From Pleomorphomonas sp. (GTDB lineage: Bacteria > Pseudomonadota > Alphaproteobacteria > Rhizobiales > Pleomorphomonadaceae), in NCBI GenBank assembly GCA_030603685.1, contig JAUVXG010000029.1, forward strand, positions 1 through 32,295: 32,295 nucleotides of DNA, in the 5' to 3' direction. The notes beneath the pieces are model-generated. The model was not told the origin of the DNA. It worked only from the letters and a program-made list of their open reading frames with translations, and did not search any database. Each line of letters begins with the position of its first letter. Position 1 is the first letter of the stretch. Below, in pieces: positions 17,078 through 24,484 of this stretch. The translations under genes and the position numbers were made by a program.

Positions 17078-17105
17078 TTAATATTGATTGAAGTGTCGGC
17101 TTCAA
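17078..17105 (-). promoter_or_regulatory. Possible promoter before cheA
   Basis: On the minus strand TTGAAG (17105-17100) and TATTAA (17083-17078) are 16 bp apart, within an AT-rich patch of the chpT-cheA gap, about 95 bp before the cheA start. The match is only moderate. If real, cheA-cheR could be transcribed apart from chpT. Confidence 0.3.
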
Positions 17106-17210
17106 ACGTGTGTTTGCCGCGCACATGTCGACGAGGGTCGACGCGTGCCACATGGCATGATCATCAAGAGGATGCCGGGACTATCAGTAATTGTGGAGGC
17201 GCTTAACGCT

Positions 17211-17882
17211 TTATTCAGTTTGCTCGACCGGAAGGGCGGTCTCGATCGCCTTCGCCTCGAAGATCACGGTGTCGCCATCCTTGGAGATCTCGATGGCGAG
17301 GCCGGCCTCGCGGGCGAGTGCGCCGGCGTAATAGGGCTGAATGGCGTGCGCGTCGACATGGTCGCCGAGATCGCCGGCCAGGAGCTCAGCGATGCGGGGC
17401 GGAATGCGCGAGGCGGAGCCGGTGGCCTCGATGCGCTGGGTCGGGAAAGGCAGGTCGCCTTCGACGCGCACCACCACCCGGCCACCGCGGGGAACGGCCT
17501 GCAGCGAGATCAGCAGCAGGTTCAGAAGCAGCTTGACCTGGTTCTTCGGCAACAGGCGGCGGGTCGCCTGCCAGTCGATGTCGGCCTTCTCGCTTTCCAT
17601 GTAGCGCTTGGCCACCGTCTCGGCATCGCCGAGGTCGACTTCGGCGCCAACGGAACCGGCGGCGCCGAAGGCGAGGCGGGCGAACTGCAGCTTGGAGGAG
17701 GCGGTGCGGGCGCTCTTGCGGATGAGATCGAAGGCGAAGGCCTTCATTTCCTCGTTGTTTTCCTCGTCGAGAACCTCGAGGCCGTTGGTGATCGCGCCGA
17801 CCGGCGAGATGATGTCATGGCAGACGCGCGAGCAGAGCAGGGCGGCAAAATCCAGGGCTTCCAGCTTGGCCAGGTCGGACAT
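17211..17882 (-). CDS. chpT: Histidine phosphotransferase ChpT
   Basis: ChpT is the alphaproteobacterial phosphotransferase that passes phosphate from the hybrid kinase CckA to CtrA and CpdR. The 223-residue protein fits: a helical hairpin with the phosphorylated His22 in SRVCHDIISPVGAITNGLEVL, then a degenerate ATPase-like C-terminal domain (about 85-215) without the nucleotide-binding N and G boxes. The ATG at 17882 has GGAA six bases upstream; an in-frame ATG at 17894 would add four residues. It is upstream of and codirectional with cheA, in a chemotaxis cluster. It could be the cell-cycle ChpT or a paralogue serving the hybrid CheA; the sequence alone does not tell. Confidence 0.85.
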   Translation of the reverse strand: MSDLAKLEALDFAALLCSRVCHDIISPVGAITNGLEVLDEENNEEMKAFAFDLIRKSARTASSKLQFARLAFGAAGSVGAEVDLGDAETVAKRYMESEKADIDWQATRRLLPKNQVKLLLNLLLISLQAVPRGGRVVVRVEGDLPFPTQRIEATGSASRIPPRIAELLAGDLGDHVDAHAIQPYYAGALAREAGLAIEISKDGDTVIFEAKAIETALPVEQTE

Positions 17883-18085
17883 GGGCGGTTCCATTGGGTT
17901 CAGGGCCGACGACGGGCATGGCCCACCGACGAATCGGGCGATTGTTTGGGCTCATGGATAACGCCCGCTGCCGGTGCTCACAAGCATCGGAAGCCGGCAG
18001 ACAGCGCAAAGATCGATGACATGTTGGTCAGGACGCCCGGTTTGCGGCGGCGGCATGCACCGGCGCGCGGGGAAACCTTGCGATT

Positions 18086-18592
18086 TCAGTAGGCCAGAAC
18101 CCTCAGCACCTCGGGCCAGCGGGCTGCCGCGGCGGCGATCATCGCGTCGGGGTTGGCGCGGAAGGTCTGTCGTTCGTCCTCTGAGGCGAAGAGGTAGAGG
18201 CGGTTGCGATGGATGGCGAACAGCGTCGGATTGCCGGGCTGGGCGACGCCGCGCGCCACGGCCGCCAGCGCGTAGCCGCCGAAGCCGGGGATGTAGGCGG
18301 CCGGGGCGGCGCGGAAGGCGGCGGCGTTGGCTTCGCTGGCGAAATGCCAGTAGGTGTCGCCATAGACGACCTCGTAGTCGGGAAGGCCCTGGATGGCCGC
18401 GCCGCTGACGAAAAAGGCCACCGGGTCGTAGCCACCGAGCGACAAACCGGTGTAGGGATCGAACACTATCCTTTCGTCCAGTGCGTTTACCGGCTGGCAG
18501 GGGATGAGGAGAAACAGCGACAAGACAATGGCGCGGGCGATAAAACTCGCCCAATCTTGCCGTCGTGATGTCTGATTCGTCTGTATGCTCAT
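18086..18592 (-). CDS. Exported YHS-domain protein
   Basis: The 168-residue protein has an N-terminal hydrophobic segment (about 18-36, ending in PVNALD) that is probably a signal peptide or anchor, then a YHS-like domain (GGYDPVAFF, TYWHFASEANAAAFRAAPAAYIPGFGGYA). YHS domains are small folds often tied to metal binding. The C-terminal half carries a further segment (NRLYLFASEDERQTFRANPDAM) resembling the same pattern, so the domain may be partly duplicated. The function is unknown. It is transcribed in the same direction as chpT, which starts 203 bp downstream, but no shared promoter can be shown. Confidence 0.78.
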   Translation of the reverse strand: MSIQTNQTSRRQDWASFIARAIVLSLFLLIPCQPVNALDERIVFDPYTGLSLGGYDPVAFFVSGAAIQGLPDYEVVYGDTYWHFASEANAAAFRAAPAAYIPGFGGYALAAVARGVAQPGNPTLFAIHRNRLYLFASEDERQTFRANPDAMIAAAAARWPEVLRVLAY

Positions 18593-18715
18593 GATGCCAC
18601 CGGCCGTCCCCAGGGTTCATCTTGGCAGGGCCGGGTGTCGGCTAGGTTAATGTTTGGAAGGTCTCGTCGCCTCGTCATGTCGGGCGGTCGGCAGGCGGGA
18701 CAAGGAGGATTGCCG

Positions 18716-19294
18716 ATGTCGTTGCGTCTGTCGGCGCTGAAAGCGCTGCCGTTCCTCCTGCTGGCCTTCGTTGTCGCGGCGGTGGCGCCTGCCGCTGCCC
18801 AGCAGGCCCAGCAGACCTACTCGTCGTCGGAGCTGGTCGACACCGGCCACAAGTTCTTCGGCGAAATGTCGAGTGGGCTTGCCTCGGCCATCGAGCGGGC
18901 GGCGTCCGAGTACGGACAGCCCAATGGATATATCCTCGGCCAGGAAGGCTCGGGCGCCGTGTTCGGCGGCCTGCGCTACGGCGAGGGTACGCTCTACACC
19001 CGCAATGCCGGCAACACGCGCGTCTACTGGCAGGGGCCGACCTTCGGCATCGACTTTGGCGGCGACGGCGCCCGAACCATGATCCTCGTCTACAATCTGC
19101 CGTCGATTCAGTCGATCTATCAGCGCTTTGGCGGCGTCAACGGCTCCGCTTACCTGGTGGGCGGCTTCGGCATCACCGCCCTTCGCCAGGGCACCATCCC
19201 CCTGGTCCCGGGGCGCACCGGCGTCGGCGCCCGCCTCGGCATCAATGTCGGCTATCTCAAGTTTACGCCGCAGGCCACCTGGAACCCATTCTGA
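18716..19294 (+). CDS. DUF1134 family exported protein
   Basis: The 192-residue protein matches DUF1134 (EipA-like in Brucella): a signal peptide to about residue 28 (AAVAPAAAQ), then the conserved core with GHKFFGEMSSGLASAIE, GSGAVFGGLRYGEGTLY, WQGPTFGIDFGGDG and GGFGITAL. The C-terminal GARLGINVGYLKFT is also typical. Family members are periplasmic and, in Brucella, affect envelope integrity, so an envelope role is a fair inference. AAGGAGG at 18702-18708, seven bases before the ATG at 18716, decides the start over two upstream in-frame ATGs. A terminator follows. Confidence 0.9.
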   Translation: MSLRLSALKALPFLLLAFVVAAVAPAAAQQAQQTYSSSELVDTGHKFFGEMSSGLASAIERAASEYGQPNGYILGQEGSGAVFGGLRYGEGTLYTRNAGNTRVYWQGPTFGIDFGGDGARTMILVYNLPSIQSIYQRFGGVNGSAYLVGGFGITALRQGTIPLVPGRTGVGARLGINVGYLKFTPQATWNPF

Positions 19295-19313
19295 CGGTTG
19301 GTCGGCAACGAAC

Positions 19314-19334
19314 GGCGGCGTCCGCCACTTTTTT
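19314..19334 (+). terminator. Rho-independent terminator after the DUF1134 gene
   Basis: GGCGG (19314-19318), loop CGT, CCGCC (19322-19326), then AC and six Ts (19329-19334). It lies 20 bp after the DUF1134 stop. The stem is short but GC-only. Confidence 0.7.
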
Positions 19335-19440
19335 CGCCATGAGATGGGCGCGAATGTCGGTCCGCCCTTGACCGTTTCGTTACCAATGCGCGACTAATGG
19401 TGGATTGGTCGGGGACTGATCGGCCGCTGGATGGCATGAC

Positions 19441-20277
19441 GTGATCGAGACGGTGCTGATCTTTCTGGCGGGAATGCTGACGGCGGGGCTTGGCGCGCTG
19501 CTGCTGATGCCGGCGATCAACTCGCGCGCCGTGCGTCTCTATCGCCGCCGGCTCGACCAGCAACTGCCCCGTTCGGTCGCCGAGATGGCGGCGGCCAAGG
19601 ATGCGATCCGGGCCGAGATGGCCGCGCGCATGGCACGGATCGAGGTCGAGCTCGACATCGCGCGGCGGGCGGTGGCCAGCGCCGAGCTTCGCAGCTCCGA
19701 GGATCGTCGGCTGACCCGGGCGCTCGAGGCGGAGAAGGCGAGTTTCGAGGCGACTATTGCCGATTACGAGAAGCGCCTCGAGGAGGCTCACTCGATCGCC
19801 CGCTACGCCCACGAGGCGGTTGCGCGCGTCGATGCCGAGCGGCGCGACCTGCAGCGCCAGATCAGCACCCGGGCCATGGAGGCGGAAACGAGCCGCGACG
19901 AAGCGGAGTCGCTGGCCGCCGACATGAAGATGGCGCTGGTCGAGGCCGAGGCGCGCATCGCCGTGTTGTCCGAGACCATCGCCGATCTGACCCACACGCC
20001 GCCGATGATCCAGCCGTCGGCGATTTCGAGCGCTCCGCCGGCTCCGGTCATTCACGTCGATTTCGGGGCGAAGGCCGAGCGGCAGGCGGACAAGCCTGCG
20101 GCCAAGGGCAACGCTGCCGACGAGGTGGACGACGAGGCCCGCATCGACGACCTCGCCAACCGGCTCAAGCTGTTGCGCGCCCGCAATGCCGTCGCGCGCC
20201 AGCGCATCGAGTCGGCGCTCGCCAAGGGAACCGAGCCGTCCGGAAAGGGCGACGCCCCTCAGTCGGGCTCCTCCTGA
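19441..20277 (+). CDS. Membrane-anchored coiled-coil protein, function unknown
   Basis: The 278-residue protein has one N-terminal membrane segment (about 3-25, IETVLIFLAGMLTAGLGALLLM), then a basic patch (RLYRRRLDQQ) that suggests the rest is cytoplasmic, a long Ala/Glu/Arg-rich coiled coil (about 42-185), a Pro-rich linker, and a charged C-terminal helix (about 225-262). I do not recognise a named family; related proteins annotated only as hypothetical are common in Hyphomicrobiales. The start is GTG, chosen because the membrane segment begins at once. It is a candidate scaffold or envelope-organising protein, which is inference only. Confidence 0.75.
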   Translation: MIETVLIFLAGMLTAGLGALLLMPAINSRAVRLYRRRLDQQLPRSVAEMAAAKDAIRAEMAARMARIEVELDIARRAVASAELRSSEDRRLTRALEAEKASFEATIADYEKRLEEAHSIARYAHEAVARVDAERRDLQRQISTRAMEAETSRDEAESLAADMKMALVEAEARIAVLSETIADLTHTPPMIQPSAISSAPPAPVIHVDFGAKAERQADKPAAKGNAADEVDDEARIDDLANRLKLLRARNAVARQRIESALAKGTEPSGKGDAPQSGSS

Positions 20278-20314
20278 CCCCTTCCATTTTGCCGAGGGCG
20301 GTCCAGCCGCGCCT

Positions 20315-21184
20315 TCAGCCGGTGCGGTGGCGTGCCGGCCGCAGCCGCGCGATCAGGCCGCCGGTGGGGCCGAAGGCGACGGACAGCGCGTAGAGGATGC
20401 CGGCGGCGACGATGATCGCCGGTCCCGACGGCAGGTTGGCGGCGAAGGACGCGGTGAGGCCGGCGACCGACGACAGGGCCGCGAAGGCCATGGCCAGCGC
20501 CGTCATGGCGCCGAGCGAGCGCGTCCAGAAGCGGGCGCTGGCGGCCGGCAGCATCATCAGACCGACGGACAGCAGCGTGCCGAGCGCTTGGAAGCCGGCA
20601 ATGAGATTCAGCACCATAACCAGCATGAAGGCGACGTGGATGATCGCGCCGCGACCTCCAACCGCCTTCAGGAAACCGGGGTCGACGCACTCCAGCACCA
20701 GCGGACGCCACATGACGGCGAAGGCCAGGACGGTGATCGAGGCGACGATGCCGATGAAGATGAGCGCGGTGTCGTCGATGGCCAGCACCGAGCCGAACAA
20801 CAGATGCATCACGTCGACCGCCGAACCGCGCGCCGAGATCAGGATGACGCCGAGCGCCAGCGACACGAGATAGAGGGTGGCGAGCGAGGCGTCTTCGCGG
20901 AGTGGCGTCAGACGGGTGACGGCGCTGGCCATCAGGGCGATGGCGAGGCCGGCGGCGAGGCCGCCCGCCGTCATGGCCCAGAGGTTGAGGCCGGCGAGCA
21001 GGTAGCCGGCGGCGACGCCCGGCAGGATGGCGTGGGCCATGGCGTCGCCGGTCAGCGACAGACGGCGCAGCATCAGGAACACGCCGACGGGCGCGGCGGC
21101 CACCGAGAGCACCAGGCAGCCGGCGAGCGCCCGCCGCATGAAGGCGAAATCGGAGAAGGCGGCGAGAAGATCGGCGGCGGTCAT
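20315..21184 (-). CDS. znuB: Zinc ABC transporter permease (ZnuB type)
   Basis: The 289-residue protein is an ABC-3 family permease with about eight membrane segments. Typical features are LRRLSLTGDAMAHAILPGVAAGYL (about 38-62), EDASLATLYLVSLALGVILIS, LGTLLSVGLMMLPAASARFW, and the final helix before the positively charged tail. ABC-3 permeases import zinc, manganese or iron. The Zur-like operator at 22162-22184 points to zinc. Its ATG overlaps the ATPase stop (ATGA), so the two are coupled. The C-terminal tail (GLIARLRPARHRTG) is basic and cytoplasmic. Confidence 0.88.
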   Translation of the reverse strand: MTAADLLAAFSDFAFMRRALAGCLVLSVAAAPVGVFLMLRRLSLTGDAMAHAILPGVAAGYLLAGLNLWAMTAGGLAAGLAIALMASAVTRLTPLREDASLATLYLVSLALGVILISARGSAVDVMHLLFGSVLAIDDTALIFIGIVASITVLAFAVMWRPLVLECVDPGFLKAVGGRGAIIHVAFMLVMVLNLIAGFQALGTLLSVGLMMLPAASARFWTRSLGAMTALAMAFAALSSVAGLTASFAANLPSGPAIIVAAGILYALSVAFGPTGGLIARLRPARHRTG

Positions 21185-21957
21185 GGGGCGGGCTCGGCCT
21201 CGCAGAAGGGAGCGGCTTCGTCCCAGGCTTCGATGTGGTGACGGGCGGCGGCGAGGTTCTCGGCCGTCAGCACGTCGGCGGTGGCGCCCTCGGCGATCAG
21301 TCGACGGGCGATCAGCAGCGTTCGCTGAAAGCGGCGGCGCACCAGTTCGAGGTCGTGCAGAACGGCCACCACGGTGCGCCCCTCGGCGTTCCAGCGATCG
21401 ATGAGGTCCATCAGTTCGCCGATGGTGCGGTCGTCGACGGCGGTGAACGGTTCGTCCAGCAGGATCAGCGGCGCATCCTGAAGGGCAAGGCGGGCGAACA
21501 GAACCCGTTGCAGCTGGCCGCCCGACAGCGTGTCGAGCGGGCGCTGTTCGAAACCGGCGAGGCCGACGCCGGCGAGCGCCCGCGCCACGTCTTCGTCGTC
21601 ATCGCGGCCATATCCGCCGAAGGCGCCGCGCCGTTGCCACAGGCCCATGGCCACGAAGTCGAACACCGGCAGCGGAAAGGTCCGGTCGATTTCATTGAGT
21701 TGCGGCAGGTAGGCGATCTCGGTCCGCCGACAGCCGTCGATCGCGACGTCGCCGCCGATTGGTCGGATGTGTCCGATCGCCGCCTTGAGCAGGGTGGACT
21801 TGCCGGCGCCGTTGGGGCCGACGACGGCCGTCATGCTGCCGGCGGGAAAGCTGGCGGAAAGATGGTGCAGCGCCGGGTGGCGGTCGTAGCCGATCGTGGC
21901 GTTCCTGAAGGCGAGCGAGGCGCCGCCGGCCGGCCGACCCTGTCGGGCGAAATCCAT
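21181..21957 (-). CDS. znuC: Zinc ABC transporter ATP-binding protein (ZnuC type)
   Basis: The 258-residue ATPase carries Walker A GPNGAGKST (47-55), a Q-loop segment (IAYLPQLNEIDRTFPL, typical of metal importers), signature LSGGQLQRVLFAR, Walker B LILLDEP and the H-loop VAVLHDL. The DRTFPLPVFDFVAMGLW pattern matches the Znu/Mnt/Sit subgroup. The ATG at 21957 shares a base with the stop of the upstream small gene (TAATG), which supports this start over one 15 bases earlier. It forms an operon with the permease and the small protein. A solute-binding protein (ZnuA) is not encoded in the window. Confidence 0.9.
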   Translation of the reverse strand: MDFARQGRPAGGASLAFRNATIGYDRHPALHHLSASFPAGSMTAVVGPNGAGKSTLLKAAIGHIRPIGGDVAIDGCRRTEIAYLPQLNEIDRTFPLPVFDFVAMGLWQRRGAFGGYGRDDDEDVARALAGVGLAGFEQRPLDTLSGGQLQRVLFARLALQDAPLILLDEPFTAVDDRTIGELMDLIDRWNAEGRTVVAVLHDLELVRRRFQRTLLIARRLIAEGATADVLTAENLAAARHHIEAWDEAAPFCEAEPAP

Positions 21958-22127
21958 TATCGCAGCACCCATCCAATGGTCGTCCAGATGCCGGCGACGA
22001 GAAGGCCGGCACCGGCGAGGCGGGCGGCGAGACCGAAACGCAGCACCGACGGCCGTATGGCGATGGTGACGGATCGACCGGGATCGGCGGACGAGGCAGG
22101 CGTGGAACGAAGGGGGTGTTGCGGCAT
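21957..22127 (-). CDS. Small single-span membrane protein, first gene of the zinc operon
   Basis: The predicted 56-residue protein has a polar Pro/Ser-rich N terminus, a basic stretch and one membrane segment (about 32-54, FGLAARLAGAGLLVAGIWTTIGWVL). It is not a family I know. The ATG at 22127 has GGGG five bases upstream. A longer in-frame version from the TTG at 22193 would begin inside the promoter -35 box and is rejected. Its stop overlaps the ATPase start as TAATG, implying translational coupling. The position behind the Zur-like operator suggests a helper of zinc uptake, which is inference. Confidence 0.6.
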   Translation of the reverse strand: MPQHPLRSTPASSADPGRSVTIAIRPSVLRFGLAARLAGAGLLVAGIWTTIGWVLR

Positions 22128-22161
22128 GGTGGCCCCGAGCTCGGAGGCAGGATCGAGGCGG

Positions 22162-22193
22162 AAAGCGTTATAGTATAACGTTTTGTCGGTCAA
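22162..22193 (-). promoter_or_regulatory. Zur-type operator overlapping the zinc-operon promoter
   Basis: AAAGCGTTATAGTATAACGTTTT (22162-22184 in two halves around G22173) is a near-perfect palindrome: CGTTATA and TATAACG are exact, with one mismatched pair in the outer arms. It closely resembles the Zur consensus built on GTTATAxTATAAC. On the minus strand TTGACC (22193-22188) is a -35 box, and TATAAC inside the palindrome can be the -10 box with 15-bp spacing. Binding of Zn-Zur would block transcription of the downstream genes. Confidence 0.82.
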
Positions 22194-22478
22194 CTGCCGT
22201 CGCCGGTGCCGGGCAGATACCTTGAAATGCGTCGAGACTGGCGCAGATCAAATCTTGTTTACCCGGCAAGATCATCCACATACATTCTCGTATGTAAATG
22301 TAATTATGTCAGCGTCCAGGAAACAATTTTCACAGATAGTTCGGTTAATGGAAACTTGATGGAAGCCTTTGCCGAGGAAGAGCTATTTACGACATATGCG
22401 AGATGCATGCTTGAAGTCTCACAGGTTATTGTTTACTAGGTATAAAAGGCAACACGATTCCCCCAAGGTCGCAGCAAA
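22194..22478. other. AT-rich intergenic region before the MarR gene
   Basis: Composition drops sharply below the flanking DNA. It contains ACATAC-ATTCTC-GTATGT (22278-22295), a 6-bp inverted repeat that could be a regulator site, and possible promoter elements toward 22410-22446 (TTGAAG, TACTAG, TATAAA), none convincing. A 77-codon frame (22206-22439) shows no family features and is not accepted as a gene. Confidence 0.5.
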
Positions 22479-22970
22479 GTGGTCACCAGCATCCTCTTTT
22501 CCTCCGTTCGGCAAAATGCAGGGGAGGCGGCCGTCGCGGCTGAGCCCGACCTCATGAAAACCTTCCTGCTCGCCTATGAGTCGGTGATCGAGACACTCCG
22601 GCCGAGCATGAAGGTGGCCGGCCTCACCGAACCCCAGTGGCGGGTTCTGCACGAGCTGAGGGCGCGGTCTCCGATGATCGCCTCAGAACTGGCAGCCAAC
22701 ACCTTCGTCAGGGCGTCGAGCCTGTCGCGCATCCTGCGCGACCTTGAGGCGCGCGACCTGATCGCGCGAGCCCAGCAGTTCGAAGATCTCAGGAAGACGC
22801 TCGTATCGCTGACCGACTACGGTCGCAAGACGATCGCGCCGATCGAGACGGCCTATGCCGAGCTCGGCCAGCGCATCGCCGGCGCCGTCGGCCGCGAGGC
22901 GGTGGATGCCTGTGCCGCCGCCTGTTCGGGCATCGTCGAGCAGATCGGCGCGCGTCCCGGCGTCGACTGA
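22479..22970 (+). CDS. MarR family transcriptional regulator (HpaR-like)
   Basis: The 163-residue protein has a winged-helix domain: LTEPQWRVLHELRARSPMIASELA, then the recognition helix region NTFVRASSLSRILRDLEARDLI and the wing AQQFEDLRKTLVSLTDYGRK. The PQWRVL and SLSRIL segments resemble HpaR/HpcR-type MarR proteins, which control aromatic acid breakdown genes. No such genes are nearby, so the target is unknown. The GTG at 22479 has AAGG ten bases upstream; an in-frame ATG at 22554 fits the family N terminus but lacks a ribosome-binding site. Monocistronic, with a strong terminator. Confidence 0.85.
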   Translation: MVTSILFSSVRQNAGEAAVAAEPDLMKTFLLAYESVIETLRPSMKVAGLTEPQWRVLHELRARSPMIASELAANTFVRASSLSRILRDLEARDLIARAQQFEDLRKTLVSLTDYGRKTIAPIETAYAELGQRIAGAVGREAVDACAAACSGIVEQIGARPGVD

Positions 22971-23000
22971 AAGCCGTTTCATCTTCGTGTTGCGCGATGT

Positions 23001-23043
23001 TCCGCCGGGTGTGCCGTCTTGACGGACCTCCCGGCGGATTTTT
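23001..23043 (+). terminator. Rho-independent terminator after the MarR gene
   Basis: TCCGCCGGG (23001-23009) pairs with CCCGGCGGA (23030-23038), with an inner CCGTC (23014-23018)/GACGG (23021-23025) stem, followed by five Ts (23039-23043). It lies 30 bp after the MarR stop and just before the stop of the convergent gene. Confidence 0.87.
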
Positions 23044-23044
23044 G

Positions 23045-24349
23045 TCAGCTCTGCGGCTGCGCCGGCGCGGTGACCAACACCTTGTCGATGCGGCGGCCGT
23101 CCATGTCGACGATCTCGAACCGCCAGCCGCGCCAGTCGACGACGTCGCCGGTGGACGGGATGGCCTTGGTCACCGACAGCACGAAGCCGGCCAGCGTCTC
23201 GTAGTCGCGCTCGGGATCGTCGAGCCCCTTGCAGTCGATCTTCTCCGCCACGAGGTCGACGCCGAGGTCGGCGTCGATCAACCAGCTTCCATCGCTGCGC
23301 TGGACGATCTCGCTGAGTTCCTCGTCGGCCTCGCCGCCGAGATTGCCGACGATGGCCGTCAGGATGTCGGCGGCGGTCACCATGCCTTCCACCGAGCCGT
23401 ATTCGTCGATCACCATCACCATCTGCAGCGGCGACCGGCGCAGGGTGTCGAGCACGTCCAGCGCCGAGGCGGTGTCGGGCACCATGTCCACCTGGCGGAT
23501 GCGGCTCCGGATGTCGAGCGGTTCGCCCTTGAGGTGCTGGTCGAGCAGATCCTTGGCCTGGATGACGCCCTGCACCATGTCGATCGAGCCGGTGAACACC
23601 GGGTAGCGCGAGTGGGAGGAAGTGGCGATCGCCTCGATGATGCGCCGGTCGTCCCAGTCGAGGTCGATGCCGGTGATGTCGGGGCGGGGGATCATGACGG
23701 CGCGGATCGACCGGTCGCTGAAGCGCATGACGCCGGCCATCAGCTCCTTCTCCTCCGGCTCGAGGATGCCAGAGTTGGTGCCTTCGGCGATCACCGCCTT
23801 GATTTCCTCTTCGGTCACCGTGCTCTCGCCGGTCGCCTTCAGGCCGAGAATGCCGATGATGAGGCGACTGGAGCGCTCGAGCACGAAGACCAGCGGGGCC
23901 GCGATGAAGGCGACGCCCAGCATCGGCCGCGCCATCAGGGAGGCGACCGCTTCGGGGTTGGTGAGCGCGATCTGCTTGGGCACCAGCTCGCCGATCACCA
24001 GCGAGAAGTAGGTGATGAGGCCGACCACGACCGCGATCGACAGCGCCGAGGCGAAGGAGGCGGGAACGCCCTCGGCCAGTAGGAACTCGGCGAAGGGTTC
24101 CGACAGGGTGGCGCCCGAATAGGCGCCGGCCAGGAAGCCGACCAGCGTGATTCCGATCTGCACCGAGGACAGGAAACGCCCCGGATTGGCGGCGAGCTTC
24201 AGAACCGTCGCTGCGCCCTTCGATCCCCTGCCGGCCATGGCCTCGAGGCGCGGACGGCGGGAGGACACCACCGCCAGCTCGGACATGGCAAAAAGACCGT
24301 TCAATATCAGGAGGATGAAGATAACGCCGATTTCAAAGAGGTAGCCCAT
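23045..24349 (-). CDS. CNNM/CBS-domain membrane protein (HlyC/CorC family)
   Basis: The 434-residue protein has the DUF21/CNNM membrane domain (about 1-190; ILLILNGLFAMSELAVVSSRR, LASVQIG-like FLSSVQIGITLVGFLAGAYSG, VIGELVPKQIAL), a pair of CBS domains (about 205-335; RAVMIPRPDITGID, SRYPVFTGS, MVMVIDEYGSVEGMVTAADIL), and the C-terminal CorC/HlyC domain (about 345-430). Family members are linked to magnesium or cobalt transport or tolerance; the hemolysin name is historical. The exact ion cannot be told. The gene is alone, convergent with marR. Confidence 0.92.
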   Translation of the reverse strand: MGYLFEIGVIFILLILNGLFAMSELAVVSSRRPRLEAMAGRGSKGAATVLKLAANPGRFLSSVQIGITLVGFLAGAYSGATLSEPFAEFLLAEGVPASFASALSIAVVVGLITYFSLVIGELVPKQIALTNPEAVASLMARPMLGVAFIAAPLVFVLERSSRLIIGILGLKATGESTVTEEEIKAVIAEGTNSGILEPEEKELMAGVMRFSDRSIRAVMIPRPDITGIDLDWDDRRIIEAIATSSHSRYPVFTGSIDMVQGVIQAKDLLDQHLKGEPLDIRSRIRQVDMVPDTASALDVLDTLRRSPLQMVMVIDEYGSVEGMVTAADILTAIVGNLGGEADEELSEIVQRSDGSWLIDADLGVDLVAEKIDCKGLDDPERDYETLAGFVLSVTKAIPSTGDVVDWRGWRFEIVDMDGRRIDKVLVTAPAQPQS

Positions 24350-24484
24350 GGGGTGCGGGGGTGACCCGGCTGCTCCGTCACAAGTTGCAAGTCCACGAAA
24401 AATACAGGCTGTTCGGTCTTCCCGCTAGGGGTACGACGCCGACATTTGCGTCGTGCCGGGTGGCGCCGGGAAGCGGCGGCCCGT

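Noticed and set aside
14661-17081. 806-codon open frame on the plus strand
   Set aside because: It is antisense to cheA; the product is Asp/His/Gly-rich low complexity caused by the codon pattern of cheA.
22128-22193. N-terminal extension of the small zinc-operon protein from a TTG at 22193
   Set aside because: The TTG is part of the -35 box TTGACC and the extension spans the Zur-type operator; the ATG at 22127 has a ribosome-binding site.
22206-22439. 77-codon plus-strand frame in the AT-rich region
   Set aside because: No family, no ribosome-binding site, and it overlaps likely control elements.
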